Shown one piece after another: positions 18,816 to 29,309 of a stretch of DNA of 32,314 nt. This stretch comes from Piscinibacter caeni (GTDB taxonomy: Bacteria > Pseudomonadota > Gammaproteobacteria > Burkholderiales > Burkholderiaceae_C), in the NCBI GenBank assembly GCA_003265685.1, contig KZ836131.1:1-32314 (forward strand). Direction: 5' to 3'. The position numbers were made by a program, and so were the translations under genes. Positions within the stretch are counted from its first letter, which is position 1. Every line of letters starts with the position of its first letter. The notes under the pieces are model-generated. The model searched no databases, had not been told where the DNA came from, and saw only the letters and a program-made list of their open reading frames with translations.

Positions 18816-19799
18816 ATGTTCCTGTCCCGCCGCACCCTCGCCCTGGCCGCCGCAGCGCTGGCCGTCGCCTCCGGCAGCGCCTTCGCGCAGGCCAAGCTGA
18901 AGGTGGCCGCGATCTACACCGTGCCGGTCGAACAGCAGTGGGTCAGCCGCATCGACAAGGCACTGAAGGCGGCCGTCGCGCGCGGCGAGATCGAGTACGT
19001 GTTCAGCGAGAACGTCAGCAACGCCGACTACGAGCGCGTGATGCGCGGCTACGCCGAGAAGGGCCACGGCCTGATCGTCGGCGAGTCCTTCGCGGTGGAG
19101 GCGGCCGCGCGCAAGGTCGCCAAGGACTATCCCAAGGTCGCCTTCCTGATGGGCAGCTCGGGCAAGCCGCAGGCGCCCAACTTCGGCGTGTTCGACAACT
19201 ACATCCAGGAGCCCGCCTACCTGACCGGCATGATCGCCGGCGGCATGACCAAGTCCAACAAGATCGGCATGGTCGGCGGCTACCCGATCCCGGAGGTCAA
19301 CCGGCTGATGAACGCCTTCATCGCCGGCGCGAAGGAGGTCAACCCGAAGGTCGAGTTCAGCATCAGCTTCATCAACAGCTGGTTCGACCCGCCCAAGGCC
19401 AAGGAGGCCGCCTTCGCGATGATCGACAAGGGCGCGGACGTGATGTACGCGGAGCGCTTCGGCGTCAGCGATGCCGCCAAGGAGCGCAAGGTGCTCGCGA
19501 TCGGCAACGTGATCAACACGCAGGACAAGTACCCCGACACCGTGGTCGCCTCCGCGCTGTGGAACATGGAGCCGACCATCGACCTGGCGATCAAGGCCGT
19601 CAAGTCCGGCACGTTCAAGGCCGACGACTACGGCATCTACTCGACGATGAAGCACCAGGGCAGCGAGCTCGCGCCGCTGGGCAGCTTCGAGGGCAAGGTG
19701 CCGGCCGAGCTGGTGGCCAAGGTGAAGGCCAAGGAGCAGGCGATCCGCGACGGCAAGTTCACGGTGAAGGTGGACGACGGCCAGCCGAAGGCGAAGTGA
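18816..19799 (+). CDS. BMP-family (nucleoside-type) ABC importer substrate-binding protein
   Basis: The 327-residue precursor has a Sec-type signal (MFLSRRTLALAAAALAVASGSAFA, cut near residue 24). Its mature part has the BMP/PnrA fold pattern: LKVAAIYTVPVEQQWV, then GHGLIVGESFAVEAA, VFDNYIQEPAYLTGMIAG, IGMVGGYPIPEVNRLMNAF and WNMEPTIDLAIKAV. The family captures nucleosides, autoinducer-like or other purine-related ligands in the periplasm. It is followed by a double ATPase and two permeases, a complete importer. The ATG at 18816 has a GAGGAG site. The ligand cannot be fixed from sequence; nucleosides or purine derivatives are the likeliest. Confidence 0.93.
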   Translation: MFLSRRTLALAAAALAVASGSAFAQAKLKVAAIYTVPVEQQWVSRIDKALKAAVARGEIEYVFSENVSNADYERVMRGYAEKGHGLIVGESFAVEAAARKVAKDYPKVAFLMGSSGKPQAPNFGVFDNYIQEPAYLTGMIAGGMTKSNKIGMVGGYPIPEVNRLMNAFIAGAKEVNPKVEFSISFINSWFDPPKAKEAAFAMIDKGADVMYAERFGVSDAAKERKVLAIGNVINTQDKYPDTVVASALWNMEPTIDLAIKAVKSGTFKADDYGIYSTMKHQGSELAPLGSFEGKVPAELVAKVKAKEQAIRDGKFTVKVDDGQPKAK

Positions 19800-19806
19800 C
19801 CTCGCC

Positions 19807-21325
<1,519 letters not shown>

Positions 21326-21345
<20 letters not shown>

Positions 21346-22384
21346 GCGCGCGCCGGGCTGGCTGCTGCTCGCCGCGCCGGCGGGCGCGCTGCTGTTCACC
21401 CTGGCCGTCACCTCCTTGCTGGTCGCCTGGGCCGGCGCGCCGGTGGGGCGCGCCTACGCGCTGCTGCTCGACGGCGGCTTCGGCTCGCGCTTCGCCTGGA
21501 CCGAGACGCTCACCCGCGCCACGCCGCTCATCCTCACCGGCCTGGCCGCCGCGTTGGCGTTCCGCGCGCGCCTGTTCAACATCGGCGGCGAGGGCCAGCT
21601 CTATGCCGGCGCGCTCGCCGCCGTGGCGGTCGGCGGGCTGCACGGCGGCACCGGCTTCGATGCGCCGGCCTGGCTGCTCGTGCCGGGCATGATGCTGGCG
21701 GCCGCCGCGGTGGGCGCGCTGCTGCTGCTCGGGCCGGCGCTGGCCAAGAGCCGGCTCGGCGTCGACGAGGTGGTCACCACGCTGCTGCTGAACTTCATCG
21801 TGCTGCTGGGTGTCTCGGCTCTGCTCGACGGCGCGATGAAGGACCCCACCGCGATGGGCTGGCCGCAGAGCGTGGCGATCCAGGACGCGCTGCAGCTCGA
21901 CAAGCTGATCGAGCGCAGCCGCGTGCACAGCGGGCTCGTCGGCGCGCTGGTGGCGGCGCTGCTGCTGTGGGCGCTGCTCGGGCGCAGCACGCTCGGCTTC
22001 GAGATCCGCGCGGTCGGCGCGAATCCGCGCGCCGCGGCCTTCGCCGGCATGCCGGTGGGCGCGGTGCAGGTGAAGGTGGCGCTGCTGTCGGGCGCGCTCG
22101 CCGGCCTGGCCGGCGCGGTGGAGGTGGCCGGCCGCGCCGGCTACGTGACGCTGGACATGGCCACCGGCACCGGCTACTCCGGCATCGTGATCGCGATGCT
22201 CGCCGCGCTGCACCCGCTCGGCGTGGTCGCTGCCGCGGTGTTCGTCGCCGGGCTGCTGGTGGGGGCGGACAGCATGAGCCGCGCGGTCAACGTGCCGACC
22301 TACATCGCCGACGTGGTCGTCGCCGTGGCATTGATCGCCGTCCTGGTCGCGACGATGCTGACCCAGTACCGCCTCCGGCGATGA
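21326..22384 (+). CDS. ABC importer permease 1 (BMP/nucleoside type)
   Basis: The 352-residue inner-membrane protein has about ten hydrophobic segments and the branched-chain/nucleoside permease motifs ARLFNIGGEGQLYAGAL (about 80-96) and VGANPRAAAFAGMPVGAVQ (about 230-248). The start is GTG at 21326 inside the end of the ATPase gene, with GGAGGA just upstream. Its stop overlaps the ATG of the second permease (ATGA at 22381-22384). The tight overlaps indicate coordinated production of one complex. Confidence 0.93.
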
Positions 22385-23316
22385 GCGAAACCCTCGAGCT
22401 GCTCGCCTCCGCGCCCTTCTGGGTCGCGGTGCTGCGCATCGCCACGCCGCTGGTGCTGGGCACGCTCGGCGTGCTGCTGTGCGAGCGCGCCGGCGTGCTG
22501 AACCTCGGCATCGAAGGGATCATGGTCGCGGGCGCGTTCGCCGGCTGGCTGGCGGTGTGGCAGGGCGCGCCGCTGTGGATCGGCGTGCTGGTGGCTGCGC
22601 TGGTCGGCGCGGCCTTCGGCCTGCTGCACGCGCTGCTGACGGTGGTGCTCGCGCTCTCGCAGCACGTGGCGGGCCTGGGCATCACGCTGCTGGCCACCAG
22701 TCTCGCGAGTTACGCCTACCGCGTGAGCTTCCCGAAGGTCGACAGCCCGCCGACCATCCAGCCCTTCGCGCCGATGAGCGTGCTGCCGATCCCGGTGCTG
22801 AACGAGCAGACGCCGCTCACCCTGCTGGCGTTGCTGCTGGTGCCGGCGATCGGCTGGCTGCTGTACCGCACGCCGGCCGGCCTGGCGCTGCGCATGGTGG
22901 GCGAGAACCCGGCGGCGGCCGAGGGCCAGGGGCTGAGCGTGGCCGGCGTGCGCACCGCCGCCATCGTGGCCGGCTCGGCGCTGATGGGCGTGGCGGGCGC
23001 CTTCCTCACGCTGGCGGCCTTCAACGCCTTCTACTTCAACATGGTCAACGGGCGCGGCTGGGTCTGTGTCGCGCTCGTCGTGTTCGCCTCGTGGCGGCCG
23101 GGCAAGGCGCTCGTGGGTGCGCTGCTGTTCGCCTTCTTCGACGCGCTGCAGCTGCGCCTGCAGCAGGCCGGCGGAGGCGTGTTCGGGCTCGAGCTGCCGT
23201 ACCAGGTCTACCTGATGCTGCCGTACGCGATGGCGATCGTCGCGCTGGTCGTGGTGGCGCGCCGCGCGGCCTACCCGCAGGCGCTGATGAAGCCGTACCG
23301 CAAGGGCGAGCGCTGA
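22381..23316 (+). CDS. ABC importer permease 2 (BMP/nucleoside type)
   Basis: The 311-residue membrane protein has eight or so hydrophobic segments and matches the second permease of BMP importers. Family motifs are CERAGVLNLGIEGIMVAGAF (about 34-53), MVGENPAAAEGQGLSVAGVR (about 172-191) and NGRGWVCVALVVFASWRPGK (about 223-242). It forms a heterodimeric channel with permease 1. It starts at ATG 22381 overlapping the previous stop and ends the importer operon. A tandem and inverted 10-base repeat follows its stop. Confidence 0.93.
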   Translation: MSETLELLASAPFWVAVLRIATPLVLGTLGVLLCERAGVLNLGIEGIMVAGAFAGWLAVWQGAPLWIGVLVAALVGAAFGLLHALLTVVLALSQHVAGLGITLLATSLASYAYRVSFPKVDSPPTIQPFAPMSVLPIPVLNEQTPLTLLALLLVPAIGWLLYRTPAGLALRMVGENPAAAEGQGLSVAGVRTAAIVAGSALMGVAGAFLTLAAFNAFYFNMVNGRGWVCVALVVFASWRPGKALVGALLFAFFDALQLRLQQAGGGVFGLELPYQVYLMLPYAMAIVALVVVARRAAYPQALMKPYRKGER

Positions 23317-23347
23317 GGCGCGTCACGGCGCGTCACGGCGCGTGACG
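23317..23347. repeat. Tandem 10-mers with a terminal hairpin after the importer operon
   Basis: GGCGCGTCAC occurs at 23317-23326 and 23327-23336, followed by the variant GGCGCGTGAC. The last copies form CGTCACG, loop GCG, CGTGACG (23331-23347). It sits directly after the permease stop, so it may act as a terminator or transcript-end structure; no T-run follows. Confidence 0.5.
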
Positions 23348-23431
23348 CCGTGTCAAGCTTTGCAAATCCGGTGCGCGCGGCAGCGCCGGCCGGCGTTGGA
23401 GGGGCATGTGCCACCCTCCGGACGCCCGACC

Positions 23432-23779
23432 ATGAAACCAACGATGCATGTCTCGATCGCCGCCCTCGCGCTCGCGCTCGCGCTCGCGCTCGCGGCCGGG
23501 GCAGCCCTCAGCGGCTGCGTGGTCGCCCCGGTGGGGCCGTACTACGGCGAGCCGGTCGTCGCGGCCGCGCCGCCGCCGCCAGCCTACGAGGTGGTGCCCG
23601 TGGCTCCGTACCCCGGCTGGCTGTGGATCGGCGGCTATTGGGGCTGGCAGGCCAACCGCCATGTCTGGATCGGCGGCCACTGGGAGGCGCCGCGCCCGGG
23701 CTGGCGCTGGTCCCCGCACCGCTGGGACCCCGTTCCCGGCGGCTGGCGCCAGGCGCCGGGGCGCTGGGAGCGCCGCTGA
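23432..23779 (+). CDS. Small YXWGXW-repeat lipoprotein
   Basis: The 115-residue precursor has a signal with a repetitive (Leu-Ala) core and lipobox LSGC (Cys about 28). The mature part is rich in Pro, Trp and Gly with aromatic repeats: GGYWGWQANRHVWIGGHWE, then PGWRWSPHRWDPVPGGWRQ. This is the WXXGXW/YXWGXW family of exported small proteins, with no settled function. The start used is ATG 23432; an in-frame ATG at 23444 would still leave a signal. Five CTCGCG units (23465-23494) encode the Leu-Ala run. It stands alone between the importer operon and a convergent LuxR-type gene. Confidence 0.82.
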   Translation: MKPTMHVSIAALALALALALAAGAALSGCVVAPVGPYYGEPVVAAAPPPPAYEVVPVAPYPGWLWIGGYWGWQANRHVWIGGHWEAPRPGWRWSPHRWDPVPGGWRQAPGRWERR

Positions 23780-23791
23780 CGCGCCGCGCTG

Positions 23792-24937
23792 TCAGGGCAG
23801 CGAGGGGCAGATGCGCGCGTGCAGGTGCACCAGCTCCATCTGGCCGTGCGTGTCGGTCTTCTGGAAGATCTGCTTCAGGTGGCTGCGCACGGTGTTCTCG
23901 GAGACGTTCAGCGTTCCGGCGATCGCGGTCAGCGGCTGGCCGGCGAACACCAGCGCGCTGACCCGCGCCTGCGCCGCGGTCAGCTCGTAGCGCTGCGCGA
24001 ACACGCAGCTGGCCGGGTCGTGTCCGGCCTGCGAACCGCGCAGCGCGAGCAACGCGAGGCCGCGCCGCGCGCCGGCCTGGCGGCTGTACACCGGCCCGAG
24101 CGGCCGCACCAGCGCCACCACCGGCTGCGCGGCCCCGGGGCTGGCCAGCGAGAGCACCACCGGGGGTTGGCCCGGCGCGGCCTCGGCGATGCGGGCCAGC
24201 GTCTCGGCGAGCAGGCGGCGATCGGACGGTGCCGCGGCCACCAGGCGCGCGCCGTCGCGCCGCAGGCCCTGGGCGCGGTCCAGCAGCAGCTCGGCCGCGC
24301 CGTTGCACCAGACGATCTCGGTCGTGCCGGCCACCAGCAGGGTCGGGTTGGCGTCGTGCTCGGCCAGCGCGAGCAGGGCCTGCGCCAGGTCATGGGACTC
24401 CTGCCAGCGCCAGCGGCCCTCGAGCGCGAGCGCGACATGGTCGACCAGCAGCTTCAGGTCGGCGCGCTCGCGTGCGTCGAAGCCCGGCTGGCCGGCCGCG
24501 CGGTAGGCCGCCAGGCAGTGCACGCCGCCGTCCTGGCGCGCCACCACGCCGCACAGCAGGTGCAGCAGGCCGCGCGGCTCGAGCAGGCCGCGATAGAAGT
24601 CGGTGCGGCGCAACTCGGCCTGGCCGATCAGCTCCTCGCCGCTCATCACGCGGCCGCCGACGTAGTCGTCGCTGGAGAGGTACCAGGGGTTGCGCGCCGC
24701 GTAACGCGCCAGCTCGGCGCCGAACTGCGCATCGGCCGGCGCCTCGTACAGCGTCGCCTCCGTGCCCGAATCGAACTCGTGGCGGGCCAGCGTGAGCACC
24801 CGCGCGTCGAGGTGGTGGCGGATGCGCTCGAGCACCTGGCCCCAGGCGCCATCGTGCACGCCCGCGGCGTGGATCGCGTGCACCAGCGGGGCCAGCGCAC
24901 CCGCCGGCACCTCGTGGCGCGAGACCGTCTTCGGCAT
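23792..24937 (-). CDS. LuxR-family transcriptional regulator
   Basis: The 381-residue protein has a C-terminal LuxR/FixJ helix-turn-helix (about 318-375). It contains YELTAAQARVSALVFAGQPL, then LTAIAGTLNVSENTVRSHLKQ and IFQKTDTHGQMELV. The long N-terminal part (1-310) is soluble and has no recognised receiver domain. Its middle (WCNGAAELLLDRAQGLRRDG) resembles a degenerate PAS module seen in stand-alone LuxR regulators. The ATG at 24937 is preceded by ACGGAG; a longer TTG start at 24991 is less likely. It is divergent from the transporter-kinase fusion gene and could regulate it or itself; ligand unknown. Confidence 0.87.
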   Translation of the reverse strand: MPKTVSRHEVPAGALAPLVHAIHAAGVHDGAWGQVLERIRHHLDARVLTLARHEFDSGTEATLYEAPADAQFGAELARYAARNPWYLSSDDYVGGRVMSGEELIGQAELRRTDFYRGLLEPRGLLHLLCGVVARQDGGVHCLAAYRAAGQPGFDARERADLKLLVDHVALALEGRWRWQESHDLAQALLALAEHDANPTLLVAGTTEIVWCNGAAELLLDRAQGLRRDGARLVAAAPSDRRLLAETLARIAEAAPGQPPVVLSLASPGAAQPVVALVRPLGPVYSRQAGARRGLALLALRGSQAGHDPASCVFAQRYELTAAQARVSALVFAGQPLTAIAGTLNVSENTVRSHLKQIFQKTDTHGQMELVHLHARICPSLP

Positions 24938-25012
24938 GCACCCGCTCCGTTCGAGAGGAGCCGATTCTGGAGCCGCGTGCCGCGCTGTCAACCCGGCGCT
25001 GCACCGACATGG

Positions 25013-25029
25013 GGCGGGTGTTTCCCGCC
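25013..25029. promoter_or_regulatory. Inverted repeat in the luxR-type/kinase divergent intergenic region
   Basis: GGCGGG, five bases, CCCGCC form a perfect dyad flanked on both sides by CATGG-like bases. It lies between the divergent starts at 24937 and 25081. It could be an operator for the LuxR-type regulator, but only one copy is present and GC-rich dyads are common here. Confidence 0.25.
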
Positions 25030-25080
25030 ATGGTCGCGCCCGGGGCGAAGGGCTACCCTCGCGGCGAACGGATCCCGGCC

Positions 25081-27795
25081 ATGCTGCGAGTCAAGCGCGA
25101 GTACCAGTCGTGGGTGGCCAACGAGTCGCTCGAGGACTACGCGCTGCGCTACGCCGCCGGCTCGTACCGGCGCTGGCGCCCCGGTGTGGTGGCCAGCACG
25201 GCCCTGGGCGGCATCTCCTTCCTCGCGCTGGAGGCGATCGGCGCGACCATCACGCTGAGCTACGGCTTCCAGAACGCGATGCTGGCGGTGCTGGTGGTGT
25301 CGCTGCTGATCTTCGTCATCAGCCTGCCGATTGCCTACTGGTGCAGCGTGGCCAACGTCGACATCGACCTGCTCACGCGCGGTGCCGGCTTCGGCTACAT
25401 CGGCTCGACCATCACCTCGCTGATCTACGCCAGCTTCACCTTCATCTTCTTCGCCATCGAGACGGCCATCTGGGCCCAGGCGCTGCAACTGGCGATCGGG
25501 CTCGACCTGGCGCTGGGCTACCTGCTGTGTTCGCTGGTCATCCTGCCGGTGGTGTTCTTCGGCGTCACCGCGATCAACAAGCTGCAGGCCTGGACGCAGC
25601 CGCTGTGGGTGCTGATGCTGGTGCTGCCCTTCGGCTTCGTGCTCGCCCGGGAGCCGGGGCTGCTGCAGGCCTGGACGGCGCACGGGGCCGGCGGCGGCTT
25701 CAACCCGCTGCTGTTCGGCGCGGCGGCGGGCGTGATGTTCTCGCTCGTCGCGCAGATCGGCGAGCAGGCCGACTACCTGCGCTTCCTGCCCGAGCGCACG
25801 CCGGCCAACCGGGTGGCCTGGTGGACGGCGATGCTCTGCGCCGGGCCGGGCTGGATCGTGATCGGCGCGTTGAAGGTGACCGCCGGCAGCCTGCTGGCCG
25901 TGCTCGCGCTGCGCCTGGGCAGCAGCGCGGCGCAGGCGGTCGAGCCGGTGCACATGTTCGTGCACGCCTACCGACACGTGGTCGACGACCCGGCGCTCGC
26001 GCTCGGCCTGGCCACCGTGTTCGTGACGATCTCGCAGGTCAAGATCAACGTCACCAACGCCTACAGCGGCTCGCTGGCCTGGTCGAACTGCTTCGTGCGC
26101 CTGGCGCACTACCACCCGGGGCGCGTCGTCTGGCTGGTGTTCAACGTGGTGATCGCGCTGCTGCTGTCGCTGCTGGGCATCTTCGAGACGCTGGAGGCGG
26201 TGCTCTCGGTCTACTCGACCGTCGCGATCGCCTGGGTCGGCGCGCTGTTCGCCGACCTCACCGTGCTCAAGCGCACCGGCATCAGCCCGGACTACATCGA
26301 GTTCAAGCGCGCCCACCTGCACGACATCAACCCGGTGGGCTGCGGCGCGACGCTGATCGCCGCCTCGGTGGCCATCCTGGCCTATGCCGGCGCCTGGGGC
26401 GAGTGGGGGCGGGCCTTCTTCGGCTTCATCGCGCTGGCGGTCGCCTTCGTCGCGGCGATCGTGATCGCCTACGCGACGCGCGGCCGGTACTACATTGCGC
26501 GGCCCGACCTGCACTACCGCCACCAGAGCCCGGGCACGCTCGTCAACTGCTGCATCTGCGCGCGCGACTACGAGGCGCCCGACATGGTGCACTGCCCCTT
26601 CTACGCCGGGCCCGTGTGCTCCCTGTGCTGCGGCCTGGAGCTGCACTGCCACGACCACTGCAAGCGTCCGGTGCCCGCGGCGGCGGTGCCGACCATCGGG
26701 GCGCGCACGCGCCAGTGGCGCCGGCTCGGCCGCTTCCTCGGCCTGCTGTCGGTGGCCGCGACGCTGCTCGGCGCGGCCTTCCTGCTGACCTACCGGTTCA
26801 TGGACCTGCACGTGCCCGGCGGCGATGCCGAACTGGTGCGCGTGCTGGTGCGGCTGTACGTCGCCTCGCTCGTGGTGGCCTCGATCGGTGTCTGGTGGAT
26901 GGTGCTCTCGCACGAGAGCCAGGAGCAGTCCGAGCGCGAGCTGCTCGAATCGATGGCGCACCTGGAGCAGACGCGCCGCGAGCTGGTCGAGACCGAGAAG
27001 CTGGCCGCGCTGGGCACGCTGGTGGCCGGCGTCGCGCACGAGATCAACACGCCGGTGGGCATCGCGGTCAGCACCGCCTCCTTCCTCGAGGACCGCACCG
27101 CCGCCGCGAAGGCCGAGGTGGAGGCCGGCCGGCTCGACGCCGCCGCGCAGCGGCGCTACCTCGGCGAGGCCGGCGACGCGGCGCGGCTGCTGCTGTCCAA
27201 CGCCACGCGGCTGGCCAAGCTGGTGCAGAACTTCAAGCAGCTCGCGCTGGACCGCGTCAGCGAGCCGCGCCAGCGCTTCGACCTGCGCGAGACGGCGGAG
27301 GCCGCGCTGCGCGAGCTGCAGCCGCGCCTGGCGGCACAGCAGGTCGCGCTGGTCCTGGAGCTGCCCGCGGGGCTGAAGATGGAGAGCTACCCGGTCGCGC
27401 TGGCCCAGGTGGTGACGAACCTGGCGGTCAACGCGCTGCAGCATGCCTTCGAGGCCGGCGGCAGCGATGCGCGCCTGCTGCTGCGTGCACGCCTGGCCGA
27501 TGGCGACGAACTGGAGCTGGAGGTGGCCGACAACGGCTGCGGCATCGCGCCCGAGCGGCAGGCGCGCGTGTTCGAACCCTTCTTCACGACGCGCCGCATG
27601 TTCGGCGGCAGCGGGCTCGGCCTGCACATCGTCAACCAGATCGTCACGCGCCAGCTCGGCGGCTCGATCACGCTGGAGTCCGCGCCGGGCGCGGGCACGC
27701 GCTTCGTGATCCGCATGCCGCGCATCGCCCGCCACGCACCGGACATCGGCCGTATCCTCGTGCCGCTGCCCGATGAGCGACGCGATGAACGCTGA
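25081..27795 (+). CDS. NCS1-type permease fused to a Cys cluster and a sensor histidine kinase
   Basis: The 904-residue protein starts with a transporter-like domain of about 12 helices (about 35-465), with NCS1-type features such as ALGGISFLALEAIGAT and ISQVKINVTNAYSGSLAWSN. A cytoplasmic cluster follows with nine Cys (490, 491, 493, 505, 513, 516, 517, 523, 527) and nearby His, a probable zinc-binding module. Two more membrane helices (about 550-610) lead to a coiled region and a kinase: AHEINTP with His653, NLAVNAL, DNGCGIAP, FEPFFTTRR and GGSGLGLHI. It resembles CbrA-like sensors in joining a transporter to a kinase, but with an NCS1 rather than a sodium-solute domain. ATG 25081 is preferred; ATG 25009 would add 24 residues. 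It overlaps the next gene by 23 bases. Confidence 0.88.
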   Translation: MLRVKREYQSWVANESLEDYALRYAAGSYRRWRPGVVASTALGGISFLALEAIGATITLSYGFQNAMLAVLVVSLLIFVISLPIAYWCSVANVDIDLLTRGAGFGYIGSTITSLIYASFTFIFFAIETAIWAQALQLAIGLDLALGYLLCSLVILPVVFFGVTAINKLQAWTQPLWVLMLVLPFGFVLAREPGLLQAWTAHGAGGGFNPLLFGAAAGVMFSLVAQIGEQADYLRFLPERTPANRVAWWTAMLCAGPGWIVIGALKVTAGSLLAVLALRLGSSAAQAVEPVHMFVHAYRHVVDDPALALGLATVFVTISQVKINVTNAYSGSLAWSNCFVRLAHYHPGRVVWLVFNVVIALLLSLLGIFETLEAVLSVYSTVAIAWVGALFADLTVLKRTGISPDYIEFKRAHLHDINPVGCGATLIAASVAILAYAGAWGEWGRAFFGFIALAVAFVAAIVIAYATRGRYYIARPDLHYRHQSPGTLVNCCICARDYEAPDMVHCPFYAGPVCSLCCGLELHCHDHCKRPVPAAAVPTIGARTRQWRRLGRFLGLLSVAATLLGAAFLLTYRFMDLHVPGGDAELVRVLVRLYVASLVVASIGVWWMVLSHESQEQSERELLESMAHLEQTRRELVETEKLAALGTLVAGVAHEINTPVGIAVSTASFLEDRTAAAKAEVEAGRLDAAAQRRYLGEAGDAARLLLSNATRLAKLVQNFKQLALDRVSEPRQRFDLRETAEAALRELQPRLAAQQVALVLELPAGLKMESYPVALAQVVTNLAVNALQHAFEAGGSDARLLLRARLADGDELELEVADNGCGIAPERQARVFEPFFTTRRMFGGSGLGLHIVNQIVTRQLGGSITLESAPGAGTRFVIRMPRIARHAPDIGRILVPLPDERRDER

Positions 27796-29050
27796 GTCCT
27801 CCACCGAAACACTGCCGGCGCTCTGGAAGGTGCTGCTCGTCGACGACGAGCCCGACGTGCACGAGGTCTCGCGCCTGATCCTCGCCGGCCTGGGCTTCGA
27901 GGGCCGGCCGGTCGAGCTGCTGTGCGCCGGCTCGGCCGCGCAGGCGCGCGAGCTGCTCGCCCTGCACGGCGACGTGGCGCTGGCGCTGGTCGACGTGGTG
28001 ATGGAGACCGACGACGCCGGCATCGCGCTGGTGCGCCACATCCGCGAGCAGCTGCGCGACCACGACATGCAGATCGTGCTGCGCACCGGCCAGCCCGGCA
28101 TGGCGCCGGAGCACGAGATCGTGCCGCAGTACGAGGTGAACGGCTATTTCCTGAAGACCGAGATCACCGCGCAGCGCCTGCAGTCCATCGTCATCGCGGG
28201 CCTGCGCAGCTTCCGCCATGCGCGCTCGCTGCGCCGGCCGCCGGCGCGCGCGCCGCTGCGCGCGGCGCCGGGGGACGCCGCGCTGGCGGCCGAGCTGCGC
28301 GCCGCCACGGCGCGCGACGAGGTGCTGCTGCAGGTGCAGCCCGAGCTCGAGCTGGCCACCGGCCGGGTGTGCGGTGCCGAGCTGGTGCCGCAGTGGAAGA
28401 GCGCGCGCGGACTGCTGCCGTCCACCCGCGTGTGGGAGCTGCTCGGCGAGGGGCCGGCACGGCGCGAGCTGGCGCTGTGGCTGCTGCAGCGCGGTTGCGC
28501 CTGGGTGCGGCAGTGGCAGGAGCGGCTCGGCGCGCCACTGCGCGTTTCGCTGCCACTGGTCGGCGAGGGACTCGCCGACCCGGCCTGGCGGGCGGCGGTG
28601 AACACGCTCGTCGACGCTGCCGCGTTGCCGCCGGGCTCGCTCGACCTGCTGATCGGCGAGGCCACGCTGCTGGCCGGCACGCCCGGCCTCGCCGGCGCGG
28701 CCGACGAGTGGCGCGCGCACGGCCTGACGCTGACGCTGACCGACTTCGGCGCGCACACCCTGTCGCTGCAGCGCTTCAACCAGCTGGTGCCCGACCGCGT
28801 CAAGCTGCACCGCCCGTTCGTGCGCGGCGCGGCGTCGGACCCGTCGCGCGCCGCCGTGGCGCGTTCGCTGATCGCGCTGGCGCAGACCTTGAACGTGGCG
28901 GTGGTGGCCGAGGGCATCGCCTCGGATGCCGATGCCCAGTTCTTCCGCTGGGAGGGCTGCGAGTTCGGCCAGGGCGACACCCTCGCGCCGGCCTGCGTGC
29001 CGGGCGACCTGGTCACCCTGGTGCGGACCGGTCCACCCGGTTCGCACTGA
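27773..29050 (+). CDS. Response regulator with REC and degenerate EAL domains
   Basis: The 425-residue protein has a receiver domain (about 18-145) with VLLVDDEPDVHE, acceptor Asp in LALVDVVMETDD, LRTGQPGMAPEHE and FLKTE. An EAL-type domain follows (about 180-415). The EAL signature is altered (GAELVPQWK), the usual DDFG reads TDFG and KIDRSFV reads KLHRPFV, while VAEGI and CEFGQG remain. Loss of metal ligands suggests no c-di-GMP hydrolysis but possible binding or signalling. Its ATG lies inside the end of the kinase gene, so it is the likely phosphorylation partner of that fusion kinase. An in-frame ATG at 27785 is an alternative start. It converges on the fmd operon. Confidence 0.87.
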   Translation: MSDAMNAESSTETLPALWKVLLVDDEPDVHEVSRLILAGLGFEGRPVELLCAGSAAQARELLALHGDVALALVDVVMETDDAGIALVRHIREQLRDHDMQIVLRTGQPGMAPEHEIVPQYEVNGYFLKTEITAQRLQSIVIAGLRSFRHARSLRRPPARAPLRAAPGDAALAAELRAATARDEVLLQVQPELELATGRVCGAELVPQWKSARGLLPSTRVWELLGEGPARRELALWLLQRGCAWVRQWQERLGAPLRVSLPLVGEGLADPAWRAAVNTLVDAAALPPGSLDLLIGEATLLAGTPGLAGAADEWRAHGLTLTLTDFGAHTLSLQRFNQLVPDRVKLHRPFVRGAASDPSRAAVARSLIALAQTLNVAVVAEGIASDADAQFFRWEGCEFGQGDTLAPACVPGDLVTLVRTGPPGSH

Positions 29051-29062
29051 ACCCCGGCGGGG

Positions 29063-29299
29063 CTATCGGCAGTTGAGGTGGTTGCAGCCGAAGCCGCAGG
29101 CCGCGCGCCAGCCGCCGCGCCCGCCGGCGGGGCGGCCGAGCCAGCCGGCGCCCTCGCCGCCCCCGAGCATCGGCGCCGCCAGCCGGCGCGGCGCCGGGTT
29201 GGCGCAGCGTGGGCAGGGCTGGGCGCGTTCCGACTCGCTCATCGGCCGGAACGCGCGGAACGGCCCGCAGTCGGTGCAGGCGTAGTCGTACAGCGGCAT
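29063..29299 (-). CDS. fmdB: FmdB-type zinc-ribbon protein (second copy)
   Basis: The 78-residue protein begins MPLYDYACTDCGPFRAFRPM, the FmdB pattern. It has two CxxC pairs (CTDC and CPRC) that should bind zinc, and extra cysteines in a Gly-rich tail (CGFGCNHLNC). FmdB-type proteins are small putative regulators or accessory factors of amidase operons. It follows the amiS-like gene by ten bases and is the last gene of the formamide operon. A full FmdB-like gene also starts the operon, so the two copies bracket it. Confidence 0.85.
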   Translation of the reverse strand: MPLYDYACTDCGPFRAFRPMSESERAQPCPRCANPAPRRLAAPMLGGGEGAGWLGRPAGGRGGWRAACGFGCNHLNCR

Positions 29300-29309
29300 G
29301 GCCGGTCGA

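Noticed and set aside
24988-28101. A 1037-codon minus-strand open frame opposite the transporter-kinase and REC-EAL genes
   Set aside because: The plus-strand genes have clear domains; the antisense product is His/Gln/Arg-rich with none.
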